A stretch of DNA of 64,000 nt from Novimethylophilus kurashikiensis (GTDB lineage: Bacteria > Pseudomonadota > Gammaproteobacteria > Burkholderiales > Methylophilaceae). The position numbers were made by a program, and so were the translations under genes. Shown here one piece after another: positions 28,317 through 38,564 of this stretch. Under the pieces are notes generated by a model that did no database searches, was not told where the DNA came from, and worked only from the letters and a program-made list of their open reading frames with translations. Every line of letters begins with the position of its first letter. The first letter of the stretch is position 1. The stretch covers positions 173,416-237,415 of the forward strand of contig NZ_BDOQ01000013.1 of assembly GCF_003112435.1 (NCBI RefSeq), given 5' to 3'.

Positions 28317-29736
28317 GATCCGCGCCGCGACTTTAGGCGCAGTGCTGGCCCTGACCGGCTGCGCCAACCTGAACCCATTTACGCCGTACGAGCAGCCCAA
28401 GGTGGAAATGCCCGCCGCATGGACGGGGCTGCCGCAAAACGCCAAGGCCTACGACAACGCCCAATGGTGGAAGGTATACGGCGATGCCACGCTGGATCAA
28501 CTGATCGACGAAGCGCTGGCACATAACGAGGATATCAACGTCGCCACTGCCCGCATTGACGAAGCCCGTGCCAGAGTCGTGCTGGCCGACGCCGATCGCG
28601 ATCCGACAGTGACGGCGAATTTCCAGCCTTCCATCACGCGCATCACCAAGCGCGGTTCGGCTCCGACGTTTCCCGGCCAGCATTTCACCAATACCGACTA
28701 TCTGGCGACGATCAACGCATCGTATGAGCTGGACTTGTGGGGCAAGCTGCGCGGCGCGACCGACGTGGCCCGGGCCAACCTGCTGGCGACCGAAGCGGCG
28801 CGCGACACGGTGCGCAACAGCCTCACCGCCCAGGTCGCGCAAGGCTATTTCGCGCTGCTCGCACTTGATGCCCAGATCGATACCAGCCGTCGCACGCTGG
28901 AAACACGTCAATCCGCGCTCAAGCTGCAACAGCTGCGCATGAACAGCGGCGTTGCTTCCGAGTTCGAAGTCCGCCAGCGCGAAGCGGAAATCGCTGCGGT
29001 AGAGGCGCAAATCCCGTCGCTGGAGCGCAACCGCAAGGCGCAGGAAAACGCGCTTTCCGTGCTGCTGGGCCGCTCTCCCCGCGCCGTAATGGAAGGCAAT
29101 ATCGCCCGTGGCACGCCGACTGCACCGGCCGACGACGTGGTGCCGGAAGGGCTGCCCTCCGAGTTGATGTTGCGCCGCCCCGACTTGCGCCAGGCCGAGC
29201 AGCAGCTCATCGCCGCGCACGGCAATGTGGGCGTGGCGCGTTCGGCCTATTACCCGTCGATTTCGCTGACCGGCTATTTCGGCGGCGAGAGCAAGCATCT
29301 GGCCGACCTGTTCATCGGCCCGGCGCGCATCTTCCAGTTTGCGGCGGCGATCAACGAGCCCATCTTCTCCGGCAAGCGCATCGGCGCTTCGGTCGATGTC
29401 GCCAAGGCCCAGGAAGAACAGGCGCTTGCGCAGTATCGCCAGGCCATCGCCAATGCCTTCAGCGACGTCAGCAACGCGTTGGCGGCCCAGCAAGCGGCGC
29501 GCGAAGTACGCGTGGCGGAAACGGCTCATGTCGATGCCCTGCAAAAATCGCTGGCACTTGCCAAGCTGCGTTTTGAAAACGGTATTTCCAGCCAGCTGGA
29601 TGTCCTGGATGCCGAACGCAACCTGCTGCAAGCCCAGCTCAACCTGACCGACGCCGAGCGTGCGCAACGTGCCGCCGCAGCCGATCTCTTCAAGGCGTTG
29701 GGTGGAGGCTGGAAGGCCCAGGAGGCGAGCCGTTAA
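28309..29736 (+). CDS. oprM: Outer-membrane efflux channel lipoprotein (OprM/NodT family)
   Basis: This TolC-like channel completes the tripartite pump. The 475-residue protein has a lipoprotein signal with lipobox LTGC, the opening motif QWWKVYGDATLDQLIDEALAHNEDI, and two OEP repeats: RIDEARARVVLADADRDP and NASYELDLWGKLRGA in the first, ARSAYYPSISLTGYFGG with LDVLDAERNLLQAQLNLTDAE in the second. Overlap with the pump gene indicates one operon. No clear intrinsic terminator follows. Confidence 0.95.
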   Translation: MNKIRAATLGAVLALTGCANLNPFTPYEQPKVEMPAAWTGLPQNAKAYDNAQWWKVYGDATLDQLIDEALAHNEDINVATARIDEARARVVLADADRDPTVTANFQPSITRITKRGSAPTFPGQHFTNTDYLATINASYELDLWGKLRGATDVARANLLATEAARDTVRNSLTAQVAQGYFALLALDAQIDTSRRTLETRQSALKLQQLRMNSGVASEFEVRQREAEIAAVEAQIPSLERNRKAQENALSVLLGRSPRAVMEGNIARGTPTAPADDVVPEGLPSELMLRRPDLRQAEQQLIAAHGNVGVARSAYYPSISLTGYFGGESKHLADLFIGPARIFQFAAAINEPIFSGKRIGASVDVAKAQEEQALAQYRQAIANAFSDVSNALAAQQAAREVRVAETAHVDALQKSLALAKLRFENGISSQLDVLDAERNLLQAQLNLTDAERAQRAAAADLFKALGGGWKAQEASR

Positions 29737-29762
29737 CCCACTTTCCAGATGCGGCGCAATCA

Positions 29763-29784
29763 AATAGGATGATGGAATCCTATT
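29763..29784 (+). promoter_or_regulatory. Perfect 8-bp inverted repeat upstream of the HlyD-type gene
   Basis: AATAGGAT and ATCCTATT flank a six-base spacer (GATGGA), 44 bases before the next start codon. There is no T-run, so an operator or a leader hairpin is more likely than a terminator. The cognate regulator is not evident. Confidence 0.5.
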
Positions 29785-29827
29785 CATATCCAGAATCTAT
29801 GATCGCGTCACATCAGGAGTCCCGGCC

Positions 29828-30988
29828 ATGAGTCCCGCCAGACGGCGGCTCATGGTCTTTTTGTTGGCAGGTGCCGGCCTGGCTCTGGCGGGCGGATGGG
29901 CCTGGCAGCATTTCAAACCCGCGGCCTTGCCTTCAAGTATTGTCTCCGGCAACGGCCGTATCGAAGGCACGGAAGTCGATATCGCGGCCAAGTCTGCCGG
30001 TCGGTTGCTAGACGTGCTGGTGAACGAGGGCGATTTTGTCGAAGCCGGTCAAATCGTGGCGCATATGGATACTGCGGCACAGCAGGCCGAGTTGCGGCAG
30101 ATGCAGGCCAAGGTGATGGAGGCCAAGAGCGCCATTGCCGCGGCTGATGCGCAGACAGCGCAGCGCCGGCAAGCTGAGGCGACTGCGCGGTCGTTGATTG
30201 CACAGCGCAAGCGTGCCAAAACGACGGTCCAGGCCCAACTGGCCCAGCGCCAAAGCGAAGTCGAGTTCGCCCGCAACGAACTCAAGCGTTCCGAAGAGCT
30301 GGTTGCCAAGGGCTTTATCACTGAACAGCGCCTGGATAGCGATCGCACCCGATTGCAAAGCGCCAATGCAGCGCTGGACGCAGCCCAATCGCAAATGGCT
30401 GAGGCCGATGCCGCCATCGATGCCGCTAGCTCGCAAGCGGCCGAGGCGAACGCCGCCATCAGCGCATCGATCTCTCAGGTCGAACAAGCGAAGGCCGCCC
30501 TGGTTGCGGCACAGGCCGCCGCCGACAAGCTCGCCACCGACATCGAGGACGGCGTACTCAAGGCCACGCGCGGCGGCCGCGTGCAATACCGGCTGGCAGA
30601 GCCGGGCGAGGTGCTGGGGGCGGGCGGCAAGGTGTTGACCATCCTCGACGTGAGCGATGTCTACATGACCTTTTTTCTTCCCGAGACCGTCGCCGGCAAG
30701 GTCGCCATCGGCGCCGAGTCGAGGCTGGTGCTAGACGCGATTCCGCAATACGTCATTCCGGCGCAAGTTTCGTTTGTCGCCAGCAGCGCGCAATTCACTC
30801 CCAAGACCGTGGAGACGCGCACCGAGCGCGAAAAACTGGTCTTCCGCGTTAAGGCGCGCATCGAACCGCAATTGCTGCAAAAGTATCGAACGCGGGTCAA
30901 AACCGGCTTGCCTGGGGTTGCGTATGTGCGGCTCGATGATGCCACGCCATGGCCGGCGCAACTCCAAGTGAAGCTGCCGCCGCCATGA
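29828..30988 (+). CDS. HlyD-family periplasmic adaptor of an ABC exporter (YhiI-like)
   Basis: The 386-residue protein has an N-terminal membrane anchor (about 8-26), a split lipoyl domain ([35 protein letters not shown], then [27 protein letters not shown]), a long Ala/Gln-rich coiled-coil hairpin (about 88-240), and a beta-barrel domain. The CAGGAGT upstream of the ATG is a good ribosome-binding site. The next gene, a double ABC protein, overlaps by ATGA. The three-gene layout matches the E. coli yhiI-rbbA-yhhJ group. The substrate is unknown. Confidence 0.88.
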   Translation: MSPARRRLMVFLLAGAGLALAGGWAWQHFKPAALPSSIVSGNGRIEGTEVDIAAKSAGRLLDVLVNEGDFVEAGQIVAHMDTAAQQAELRQMQAKVMEAKSAIAAADAQTAQRRQAEATARSLIAQRKRAKTTVQAQLAQRQSEVEFARNELKRSEELVAKGFITEQRLDSDRTRLQSANAALDAAQSQMAEADAAIDAASSQAAEANAAISASISQVEQAKAALVAAQAAADKLATDIEDGVLKATRGGRVQYRLAEPGEVLGAGGKVLTILDVSDVYMTFFLPETVAGKVAIGAESRLVLDAIPQYVIPAQVSFVASSAQFTPKTVETRTEREKLVFRVKARIEPQLLQKYRTRVKTGLPGVAYVRLDDATPWPAQLQVKLPPP

Positions 30989-33714
30989 GCGGCGAACCGC
31001 CTCCTGTCGCGCGGCTTACTGCCGTTTCCCATCGCTACGGGGATACCGTCGCGCTCGATGCCGTCGATCTTGCGCTTCCTTCCGGTTGTATGGTCGGGCT
31101 CATCGGCCCCGACGGCGTGGGAAAATCCACGCTGCTCGCCTTGCTTTCCGGCACGCGCAAGATCCAGCAAGGGCAAATCGAGGTGCTGGGCGGCGACATG
31201 GGCGAGGCCGCGCATCGCAACGCGGTTTGTCCCCGTATTGCCTACATGCCGCAGGGGCTGGGCAAAAACCTCTACGCCACGCTGTCGGTCCATGAAAACA
31301 TCGATTTCTTCGGCCGCTTGTTCGGGCTTTCGGCCAGGGAACGCGCCTGGCGGATCAAGGAATTATTGGCGAGCACCGGTCTGGCACCGTTTGCCGATCG
31401 CCCCGCGGGCAAGCTCTCGGGCGGCATGAAGCAAAAGCTGGGGCTGTGCTGTGCCCTCATCCACGATCCTGAACTGTTGATTCTCGACGAACCCACCACC
31501 GGGGTGGATCCGCTCTCGCGCCGCCAGTTCTGGCAGCTCATCGGGCGCATCCGCAAGCGCAACTCCGGCATGAGCATCCTGGTCGCTACCGCCTACATGG
31601 AAGAAGCCGAGCAGTTCGATTGGGTGGTGGCGATGAATGCAGGGCGCGTACTTGCCAGCGGCACGCCGCAAGCGCTGAAGGACGGCCATGCCACCTTGGA
31701 ACAAGCCTTTATCGCGTTACTCCCGAATACCCAGCGCGACGGCTATCACCCGCTCGAAATACCCCCGCAACAGCCTTGGGAGGGCGAGCCGGCTATCGAG
31801 GCACATGCGCTCACCAAGCGCTTCGACAGCTTTACCGCCGTGGAAGCCGTGAGTTTTCGCATCCGTCGCGGAGAAATCTTCGGTTTCCTGGGTTCCAACG
31901 GCTGCGGCAAGACCACCACGATGAAGATGCTCACCGGCTTGTTGCCGGCCAGCGAGGGCGAAGCTTTCCTGTTCGGAAAGACTGTTTCCGCGGGCGACCT
32001 GGAAACGCGTCGCCGGGTCGGCTACATGTCGCAGTCGTTCTCGCTCTATTCGGAGCTTACGGTGCGGCAGAACCTGGAACTGCATGCGCGCCTGTTTCAA
32101 CTGCCCGCCGAGCGCATTCCGGCTCGACTCGGGGAGATGCTCGAGCGTTTCGGCCTCGGCCCCTATATCGATGCCCGGGCGGAAAGCCTGCCCTTGGGCA
32201 TCCGCCAGCGTCTATCGCTTGCCGTGGCGGTGATCCACGGGCCCGAGATGCTGATCCTGGACGAACCCACCTCTGGAGTGGACCCCGTTGCGCGCGACAG
32301 TTTCTGGCAACTGCTGATCGACCTCTCGCGCAACGACGGGGTGACCATCTTCATCTCGACTCACTTCATGAATGAGGCCGAGCGCTGCGACCGCATCTCG
32401 CTCATGCATGCCGGCAAGGTCCTGGCACAGGGGGTGCCGGCTGAGCTGGTGCGAAAGCGCCATGCAGAAAACCTGGAGCAGGCGTTCATCGCCTGCCTGG
32501 AAGAAGCCGGGCAGGAGGAGCCGGGCGAGATGGCTTTCGAAGAGCCTGCCCAGCATTCCCAGTCGGTGCGTGTTGGTCCATTCATCCCCTGGTTCAATCG
32601 GCGCCGTTGGTGGGCCTATGCCTGGCGAGAGGCGCTGGAAATCCGGCGCGACCCGATTCGACTCGCTTTTGCGCTGCTGGGGCCGATTTTGCTGACCATT
32701 GCTTTCGGCTACGGAATTTCGTTCGATGTGGAAGACCTGACCTACGCTGCACTCGATCGCGACGGTTCGCCTGAAAGCCGGGCTTACCTGGAAAACTTTT
32801 CCGCCTCGCGCTATTTCAAGACCATGCCGCCACTGCACGACGAGGCCGAGCTGGAGCGCCGTATGCGGGGCGGCAAGATCAAGCTCGCACTCGAAATCCC
32901 ACCCGGCTTCGGCGAAAAGGCACGGCACGGCCATCCGGTCGAAATCGGTGCCTGGATCGACGGCGCGACGCCGTTCCGCGCCGAGACCCTGCGCAGCTAT
33001 GTCGAAAGCATTCACCAGGGCTATCTGCAAAGCTTGGCGCAACGTGAGGGCAAAGTCGTGGCTGCCTTGCCTGCGACCATAGAAACGCGGTTCCGCTACA
33101 ACCAGGATTTCAAGAGCGTGTACGCCATGGTGCCGGGTATCGTCATGCTGATGCTGGCGCTGATTCCCGCCATGATGACCGCCGTGGGCGTGGTGCGGGA
33201 GAAAGAAATGGGCTCCATCATCAATTTTTACGCCACGCCGGTGACCGGGCTGGAGTTTCTGCTGGGCAAGCAGTTGCCTTATGTCGCGATCGCGTTCGCC
33301 AGCTATTTCACCTTGCTGCTGCTGGCAATTTTCCTGTTCCAGGTGCCCATCAAGGGCAGCGCTTTTTCGCTGACGGCCGGTGCGGCGCTTTATGTCGCAG
33401 CTACGACGGGCTTTGGGTTGCTGGTGTCGTCCTTCGTCAAAACCCAGATCGCGGCGCTGTTCGGGACGGCTGTGCTCATCATGCTGCCGGTGATCCAGTT
33501 TTCCGGCTTGTTCACGCCGGTGTCTTCGCTTTCGGGCGGCGCGCGGCTGATGGGGCTGGCGTTTCCCAGCACTTATTTTCAGCACATCAGCCTGGGGGCC
33601 TTTACCAAGGGGCTGGGCGGGCAGGATCTGCTCACCGACTTTATGGCGTTGGGGGCGATCGTTTGCGTCTATTGGCTGTTGAGCCTCAAATGGCTGAAGG
33701 GGCAGGAGGCGTGA
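30985..33714 (+). CDS. RbbA-like ABC protein: two ATPase domains fused to an ABC-2 permease
   Basis: About 909 residues from the ATG at 30985, which overlaps the previous stop; an in-frame ATG at 30949 is less likely. Domain 1 has Walker [10 protein letters not shown], signature LSGGMKQKL and Walker [15 protein letters not shown]. Domain 2 has GSNGCGKTT, a degenerate signature LPLGIRQRL, and [14 protein letters not shown]. The C-terminal third is a six-helix ABC-2 permease with a large extracytoplasmic loop. The architecture matches E. coli RbbA/YhiH, named for ribosome binding, but the operon context points to export with the HlyD adaptor and the second permease. Confidence 0.9.
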   Translation: MSGEPPPVARLTAVSHRYGDTVALDAVDLALPSGCMVGLIGPDGVGKSTLLALLSGTRKIQQGQIEVLGGDMGEAAHRNAVCPRIAYMPQGLGKNLYATLSVHENIDFFGRLFGLSARERAWRIKELLASTGLAPFADRPAGKLSGGMKQKLGLCCALIHDPELLILDEPTTGVDPLSRRQFWQLIGRIRKRNSGMSILVATAYMEEAEQFDWVVAMNAGRVLASGTPQALKDGHATLEQAFIALLPNTQRDGYHPLEIPPQQPWEGEPAIEAHALTKRFDSFTAVEAVSFRIRRGEIFGFLGSNGCGKTTTMKMLTGLLPASEGEAFLFGKTVSAGDLETRRRVGYMSQSFSLYSELTVRQNLELHARLFQLPAERIPARLGEMLERFGLGPYIDARAESLPLGIRQRLSLAVAVIHGPEMLILDEPTSGVDPVARDSFWQLLIDLSRNDGVTIFISTHFMNEAERCDRISLMHAGKVLAQGVPAELVRKRHAENLEQAFIACLEEAGQEEPGEMAFEEPAQHSQSVRVGPFIPWFNRRRWWAYAWREALEIRRDPIRLAFALLGPILLTIAFGYGISFDVEDLTYAALDRDGSPESRAYLENFSASRYFKTMPPLHDEAELERRMRGGKIKLALEIPPGFGEKARHGHPVEIGAWIDGATPFRAETLRSYVESIHQGYLQSLAQREGKVVAALPATIETRFRYNQDFKSVYAMVPGIVMLMLALIPAMMTAVGVVREKEMGSIINFYATPVTGLEFLLGKQLPYVAIAFASYFTLLLLAIFLFQVPIKGSAFSLTAGAALYVAATTGFGLLVSSFVKTQIAALFGTAVLIMLPVIQFSGLFTPVSSLSGGARLMGLAFPSTYFQHISLGAFTKGLGGQDLLTDFMALGAIVCVYWLLSLKWLKGQEA

Positions 33715-34832
33715 TGCGGGCCTTGCGCAACATCTACCGCTTGGGTTTGAAGGAACTGGCGAGCCTGCGCTACGACACGGTGCTGGTCGTGCTCATCGTC
33801 TATTTCTTCAGCTATGCGGTGTATGCGCCAGCCAAGGGCACGCAGATGGAACTCATCAACGCGTCAGTCGCTGTGGTGGACGAGGACCGGTCTGTGCTCT
33901 CCCAGCGCATTTTCGATGCCTTGCTACCCCCGCATTTCCTGCCGCCGCAGCATCTCGAAGCATCGCAGATCGACCGTGCCATGGAGCGCGGAAAATATAC
34001 GTTCATTGTCGATATTCCGCCCGATTTCGAGGCCGACGTGATGCGAGGACGCAAACCGGTGATCCAGGTCAACGTGGACGCCACGGCCATGATCCAGGCA
34101 GGGAGCGGGGCCGGGCACCTGCAATCGGTCATTGCACAAGAGATATTGGCGTTTACGCATACCAAGGTCGATACGCCGGTGAACCTGGTGCTGCGTAGCC
34201 AGTACAACCCCAACCGCGAATCTGTCTGGTTCGTGGCACTGATGCAGGTGGTCAACAACATCACGCTGCTGGCGATTTTCCTGACCGGCGCGGCGCTGAT
34301 CCGCGAGCGGGAGCACGGCACTATCGAACACCTGTTGGTCATGCCGCTGACCCCGGCTGAAATCATGCTTGCCAAAATCTGGGCGAACGGTCTGGTGGTC
34401 GTGGTGGCCGCCAGCCTCTCGCTCGAACTCATGGTGCGAGGGGTGTTGGGCGTGCCGATTGCCGGATCGCTGCTGCTATTTATCTCAGGGGAAGTGATCT
34501 ATCTGTTTTCGGTCACGGCGTTGGGGATATTCCTCGCCACCCTGGCACGTTCCATGCCGCAGTTCGCGCTGCTAGCGATGCCGGTGTTCATCGTCATGAA
34601 CCTGCTTTCCGGCAGCAATACGCCGTTTGAGAGTATGCCCGCTGCGGTGCAGCACATCATGCGTTTTTCACCCTCGACGCACTTCGTCAGCCTGTCGCAA
34701 GCCATTTTGTTCCGCGGAGCGGGCATCGATGTGGTGTGGCCGGAGTTCCTGGCGACCGCAGGCTTGGGCGTGGTGTTTTTCTTCGGTGCGCTGCTGCGAT
34801 TCCGCAAGACCATCAGCCAGATGCAGGCGTGA
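33714..34832 (+). CDS. ABC-2 type permease (YhhJ-like)
   Basis: The 372-residue membrane protein has an N-terminal helix (DTVLVVLIVYFFSYAVYAPA), a periplasmic domain (about 45-175), and five C-terminal helices with the ABC-2 signature LIREREHGTIEHLLVMPLTPAEIMLAKIW. The ATG at 33714 overlaps the stop of the double ABC gene (TGATG). It is the third member of the HlyD-ABC-permease exporter and probably forms a heterodimeric channel with the permease part of the previous protein. The acyl-CoA ligase gene converges with no space for a terminator. Confidence 0.9.
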   Translation: MRALRNIYRLGLKELASLRYDTVLVVLIVYFFSYAVYAPAKGTQMELINASVAVVDEDRSVLSQRIFDALLPPHFLPPQHLEASQIDRAMERGKYTFIVDIPPDFEADVMRGRKPVIQVNVDATAMIQAGSGAGHLQSVIAQEILAFTHTKVDTPVNLVLRSQYNPNRESVWFVALMQVVNNITLLAIFLTGAALIREREHGTIEHLLVMPLTPAEIMLAKIWANGLVVVVAASLSLELMVRGVLGVPIAGSLLLFISGEVIYLFSVTALGIFLATLARSMPQFALLAMPVFIVMNLLSGSNTPFESMPAAVQHIMRFSPSTHFVSLSQAILFRGAGIDVVWPEFLATAGLGVVFFFGALLRFRKTISQMQA

Positions 34833-36653
34833 CTAAATACTGGTGGATAGATAGCCGTCGTACAGTTTCTGGTATTCCTGCTGGTAGCGTGACAGCACCT
34901 GGTTGCGTTTGATTTTCAGGGTTGGCGTCAGCAGGCCGTTCTCGATCGTCCAAGGCATAGCCAGCAACGCCACGCGACGAATACGGGTGTAGCCGGGAAA
35001 GTCGCGGATTTGGCGTGAAATGCGGCCGAGGGCCAGCTGTTGCCCGGCCTTACTTTCCAATGCTTCCGGCCAGGGCTCGACTTCGCCCCAGGCCATCGGC
35101 GTGGCTTCCCATTGTTCGCGATTAACCACGACCAAGGCGCTCAAATAGGGTTGGCCTTCGCCTACCACCATCACCTGGTCGAATAGCGCGTCCTGCAAAA
35201 TGGCGGCTTCCAGGTCGCCCGGCGGCACCTTTTCGCCGTTGGACATGACGATGATGTCTTTCACCCGGCCGACGATGGTGATGTAGCCGTCTTCGTCGAT
35301 CCGCGTAATGTCGCCGGTCTTGAGCCAGCCGTCCTCGGTAAAGATCTCCCGCGTGGCGGATTCGTTCTGCCAATACCCTTGCATCACTCCCGATCCGCGT
35401 ACGAGCAGTGCGCCGTCCTCATCCTGTCGGACTTCCACGCCAGGAATGGGCGGCCCGACGGTGGCCGGTTTATTGTTGTGATCGAGGTTGACGCTGACCA
35501 CCGGCGAGGCCTCGGTCAATCCGTAGCCTTGCAGGATTTCCAACCCTAGCGCGATGAAAATACGCGCCACCTCAGGGGAGAGGGCCGCACCGCCGGAAAG
35601 CGCCTTGCGCAGCCGTCCCCCTAGGCGGTCGGTGAGTTTTTTCGCCACAAGCTGTTGCAGCACCGGCCACAGCAGGAACGAAGGGTGCCAGGAAGCGCGG
35701 CCCTGGTGATGTTCGAAACGGCGATAGCCGATGTCTACGGCCAGCTCGAACATTTGTCGCTGCAAGGGCGTGCCTTTTTGCAGCCGATTGCGTAACCCGG
35801 CATAGATACGTTCGTAGATGCGCGGCACCGAGACTAGCAGCGTCGGCCGGAGGATGGAGAAATCTTCCTGCAATTGCTGGAACGAGCGCGCAAACCCCAC
35901 CGAGGCGTCGGCCATGATGGGGATGTAGTAGCCCACGGTGCGTTCCAGCATGTGCGAAAGCGGGAGGAAAGAAAAAAACTGATCGTCCCGTTGCACGTCG
36001 AAGGTCTGCAACGAATCCCAACCGTTATGCAGAATATTGCGATGGCTCAGCATCACGCCCTTGGGGCGTCCCGTAGTGCCGGAGGTGTAGACGATGGAAG
36101 CGAGGCGATCGGCGTCCGGTTCAATGGGGGGATTACCATCTCCAGCCTCCGGAAGCCAGTCTTCGAGAGCCATGATGCGACTGTCGGGCGAGTATTCAGG
36201 GGCCTGCGTGATGGTGACAATGCGCCTTAGCAGGAAAGGATTGTCCAAGGTGCGGCGAATCGCCAGCCACGACTCGGCATGGGCGCATAGCAGAAGTTGC
36301 ACGCCTGCATCTTGCAGGACGTAGGCGGCGTTATCGGGACGATCGCTGGTGTAGAGCGGTACGGTGATGAGGCCCAGGCTCAGCGCTGCCTGGTCGAAGA
36401 TGATCCAGTCGGGACCATTCTTCAGCATGACGGCGACATGGTCGCCGGGAAGCAGGCCTTCGTTGCGTAGTGCTGCCTGCCAACGCAAGACCTCCGCGTT
36501 GACTTCTCTCCAGGTTATGGACCGCCAGGATTGCGTGCGATCGTCGAAATAACGGTATGCGAGACGGTTGGGGGAGCGGCGAACGCGCTCTCGGAACAAG
36601 CCGTCCAGCGTGACTGCAGCTTCCGGGGAGATACGATGAGACTGCAATGTCAC
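34833..36653 (-). CDS. Long-chain acyl-CoA synthetase (AMP-forming)
   Basis: The 606-residue AMP-binding enzyme is predicted to activate fatty acids to acyl-CoA via acyl-adenylate. The P-loop IVYTSGTTGRPKGVMLSHRNI, the GYGLTEASPVVSVN segment, DGWLKTGDITRIDEDGYITIVGR and GEKVPPGDLEAAI are clear, and the layout is that of FAA1/FadD15-type ligases. It is the second gene of a pair with the pseudouridine synthase, seven bases downstream. No other beta-oxidation gene is nearby, so the physiological acyl chain is unknown. Confidence 0.9.
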   Translation of the reverse strand: MTLQSHRISPEAAVTLDGLFRERVRRSPNRLAYRYFDDRTQSWRSITWREVNAEVLRWQAALRNEGLLPGDHVAVMLKNGPDWIIFDQAALSLGLITVPLYTSDRPDNAAYVLQDAGVQLLLCAHAESWLAIRRTLDNPFLLRRIVTITQAPEYSPDSRIMALEDWLPEAGDGNPPIEPDADRLASIVYTSGTTGRPKGVMLSHRNILHNGWDSLQTFDVQRDDQFFSFLPLSHMLERTVGYYIPIMADASVGFARSFQQLQEDFSILRPTLLVSVPRIYERIYAGLRNRLQKGTPLQRQMFELAVDIGYRRFEHHQGRASWHPSFLLWPVLQQLVAKKLTDRLGGRLRKALSGGAALSPEVARIFIALGLEILQGYGLTEASPVVSVNLDHNNKPATVGPPIPGVEVRQDEDGALLVRGSGVMQGYWQNESATREIFTEDGWLKTGDITRIDEDGYITIVGRVKDIIVMSNGEKVPPGDLEAAILQDALFDQVMVVGEGQPYLSALVVVNREQWEATPMAWGEVEPWPEALESKAGQQLALGRISRQIRDFPGYTRIRRVALLAMPWTIENGLLTPTLKIKRNQVLSRYQQEYQKLYDGYLSTSI

Positions 36654-36660
36654 GACGGGT

Positions 36661-37392
36661 CTAGAACCGTTCGTCTTCGCGCAAGTAACGCCATTGGCCG
36701 GGAGGCAGATGGCCGAGCATGACTTTACCGATACGGATGCGCTTCAGCCCGGTGACTTTCAACCCCACCATCTCGCACATGCGGCGAATCTGGCGCTTTT
36801 TGCCCTCGCGCAGGATAAAACGCAGTTGGTCCTTGTTTTGCCACGTCACCTTGGCGGGCTTCAGCGCCTCGCCGTCCAGCGACAAGCCATGGTTGAGCAG
36901 TGCAAGACCGCGTTCGGATAGCTGACCTTCAACCCGCACCAGGTATTCTTTGTCGATCAGAGAATCCTGGCCGATGAGCTGCTTGGCGATGCGGCCGTCC
37001 TGTGTCAGCACCAGCAAGCCCGTGGAATCGATATCCAAACGGCCGGCAGGCGCCAGGCCTTTTGCCTGCATGGGGTTGAAGCGTTGCGGCGCGGTATCTT
37101 CCTGCCAGCGGTTATCGGCAGTGAACAGCACGGCTGCCGGCTTGTAGCCTTGTTCGGCTTGACCGGACACATAGCCGACAGGTTTGTGCAGGAGGATGGT
37201 GACCCTCGATTGCTGGTTGCTTTTAGCTGCCTTGTCCAAGGTAATTTTCTGCGAAGGAAAAATCTTGGTGCCGAGTTCTGAGATGCGCTCGCCGTCGACA
37301 TATACCCAGCCCCGCTCGATATAGGCGTCGGCTTCGCGGCGCGAGCACAGCCCTTGTTCTGACATGAGTTTGGATAGGCGTACTTTTTCCAT
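36661..37392 (-). CDS. rluF: RluF/RluB-type 23S rRNA pseudouridine synthase
   Basis: The 243-residue protein has an N-terminal S4 RNA-binding domain (about 4-50, [31 protein letters not shown]) and an RsuA-family catalytic domain with the nucleophilic Asp120 in [17 protein letters not shown], then [29 protein letters not shown]. The [13 protein letters not shown] segment favours RluF, which modifies 23S rRNA U2604, over RluB or RsuA. Exact site specificity is inference. It is seven bases upstream of the acyl-CoA ligase gene. Confidence 0.88.
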   Translation of the reverse strand: MEKVRLSKLMSEQGLCSRREADAYIERGWVYVDGERISELGTKIFPSQKITLDKAAKSNQQSRVTILLHKPVGYVSGQAEQGYKPAAVLFTADNRWQEDTAPQRFNPMQAKGLAPAGRLDIDSTGLLVLTQDGRIAKQLIGQDSLIDKEYLVRVEGQLSERGLALLNHGLSLDGEALKPAKVTWQNKDQLRFILREGKKRQIRRMCEMVGLKVTGLKRIRIGKVMLGHLPPGQWRYLREDERF

Positions 37393-37559
37393 GCGGCAAG
37401 CGAGTTTTCTAAAACCGCAATGATGAAGGTTTGGCCGGCCGAGGGCAAGGCGCGAAGCGGTGGAGCGGCAAGGTGCATGGCGGCAATCGATATGCTTTGC
37501 TCTATCATGCTGTTCATGCAGTCGGTGCTATCCGGCTGTAAAGGTTTAAGGAGACGCCG

Positions 37560-37778
37560 TTGCAACTGCAATATCAACTACTGATTGCCTATTTCATCTC
37601 ACTGGGAATTTGTTCGCTCTCGACCATCTACAAGACCTCCTGCTTCAAGAACATGTTGTGCAGGCAAATACTTGGCAACATGTTCTGGAGCGTCATTCCG
37701 TTGGTGAATACGTTCAAGGCCTTGCTATGGCTGGCCTCGTTGGTGGTGGAGTATAGAAACAACAAGGTGTGTGAGTAA
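37560..37778 (+). CDS. Small membrane protein of unknown function
   Basis: This 72-residue protein starts at TTG with AAGGAG seven bases upstream. It has two hydrophobic segments (LLIAYFISLGICSL and MFWSVIPLVNTFKALLWLASLVVEY) and three Cys between or near them. The good ribosome-binding site and the gene-sized gap on this strand support a real gene. I do not recognise a family. It stands alone between divergent rluF and the aldolase gene. Confidence 0.55.
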   Translation: MQLQYQLLIAYFISLGICSLSTIYKTSCFKNMLCRQILGNMFWSVIPLVNTFKALLWLASLVVEYRNNKVCE

Positions 37779-37869
37779 TAGCCGAAAGACTGACGCCACT
37801 GTGGTCTGCCCAACGCACCTGTGAAGGCCAAGCTGGGTAGGATGGACCTTATTGTTCCAGGGAACGTCC

Positions 37870-38505
37870 ATGATCACCGCCATTTGCGATGTCTTGAAAA
37901 CCTGCTACGACCGAGGCTGGGTATCGACGCGAGACGGCAACGGCTCGGTGCGGCGCAAGCACGAAAACTGGATATACATCACCCCTTCAGGGGCCAAGAA
38001 GCATCGGCTGGACGCTGAAAACCTCATCAAGCTCGAATTCCAGGCCGATGGCTCGCTCGTCAAAGTGCCGCAAGAAGCGACGGGCAAGCCGAGCGGCGAG
38101 TTGGAACTGCACCGTCGGTTGCTGAGGGAAATCCCCGATACCCGCACCGTGGTCCACGCGCATCCCACCTATACCATCGCCGCCATGTATGCGGGCTTCG
38201 ACCTGCAAGCCTTGTCGGAGGAATTTCCCGAAATTCACCGCTATACGAGGGTCGCTGCAAACGTCCCCAACGTACCGGCCATCAGCCGCGAATTGGCGGA
38301 AGCGACTTGCGAAGCGCTTGAACTGCAAGCCGACGGGAGTATTTCGGCCGATATCGTGGGGTTGGACCGGCATGGTGTCATTGCCGTGGCACGCGACCCG
38401 TGGGGTGCGTTCGAGCACGTCGAACGGCTGGAACATGTGTGCCAGATCGTGCTTGCCAGTGGGAAAAGACCACATGAGATTGGCTCGATCGACGAGGACA
38501 AATGA
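37870..38505 (+). CDS. Class II aldolase/adducin family protein
   Basis: The 211-residue protein has the class II aldolase fold with metal ligands HAH in TVVHAHPTYTIA, the acid/base region PSGELELHRRLLREIP, and a C-terminal EHVERLEHVCQIVL with the likely third His. Family members include fuculose-phosphate aldolase, ribulose-phosphate epimerase AraD and MtnB. The sugar-phosphate partner cannot be assigned. The ATG at 37870 has CCAGGGAA upstream; a longer TTG frame from 37852 is less likely. Confidence 0.85.
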   Translation: MITAICDVLKTCYDRGWVSTRDGNGSVRRKHENWIYITPSGAKKHRLDAENLIKLEFQADGSLVKVPQEATGKPSGELELHRRLLREIPDTRTVVHAHPTYTIAAMYAGFDLQALSEEFPEIHRYTRVAANVPNVPAISRELAEATCEALELQADGSISADIVGLDRHGVIAVARDPWGAFEHVERLEHVCQIVLASGKRPHEIGSIDEDK

Positions 38506-38522
38506 AGTAGAGAAACGAGGAA

Positions 38523-38550
38523 GGCGCGACCCGCGAGGTAGGGCCGCGCC
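38523..38550. terminator. GC-rich hairpin between convergent genes
   Basis: GGCGCGaCCC pairs with GGGcCGCGCC over an eight-base loop, between the aldolase and peroxiredoxin stops. There is no T-run on either side, so its terminator role is tentative. Confidence 0.45.
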
Positions 38551-38564
38551 CGGATGAAGCAGGC

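Noticed and set aside
28333..29787. 484-codon antisense open frame over oprM
   Set aside because: Shadow of the outer-membrane channel gene; the product lacks any recognisable domain.
32212..33585. 457-codon antisense open frame over the RbbA-like gene
   Set aside because: Shadow frame; rich in His/Arg/Gln and without start signals.
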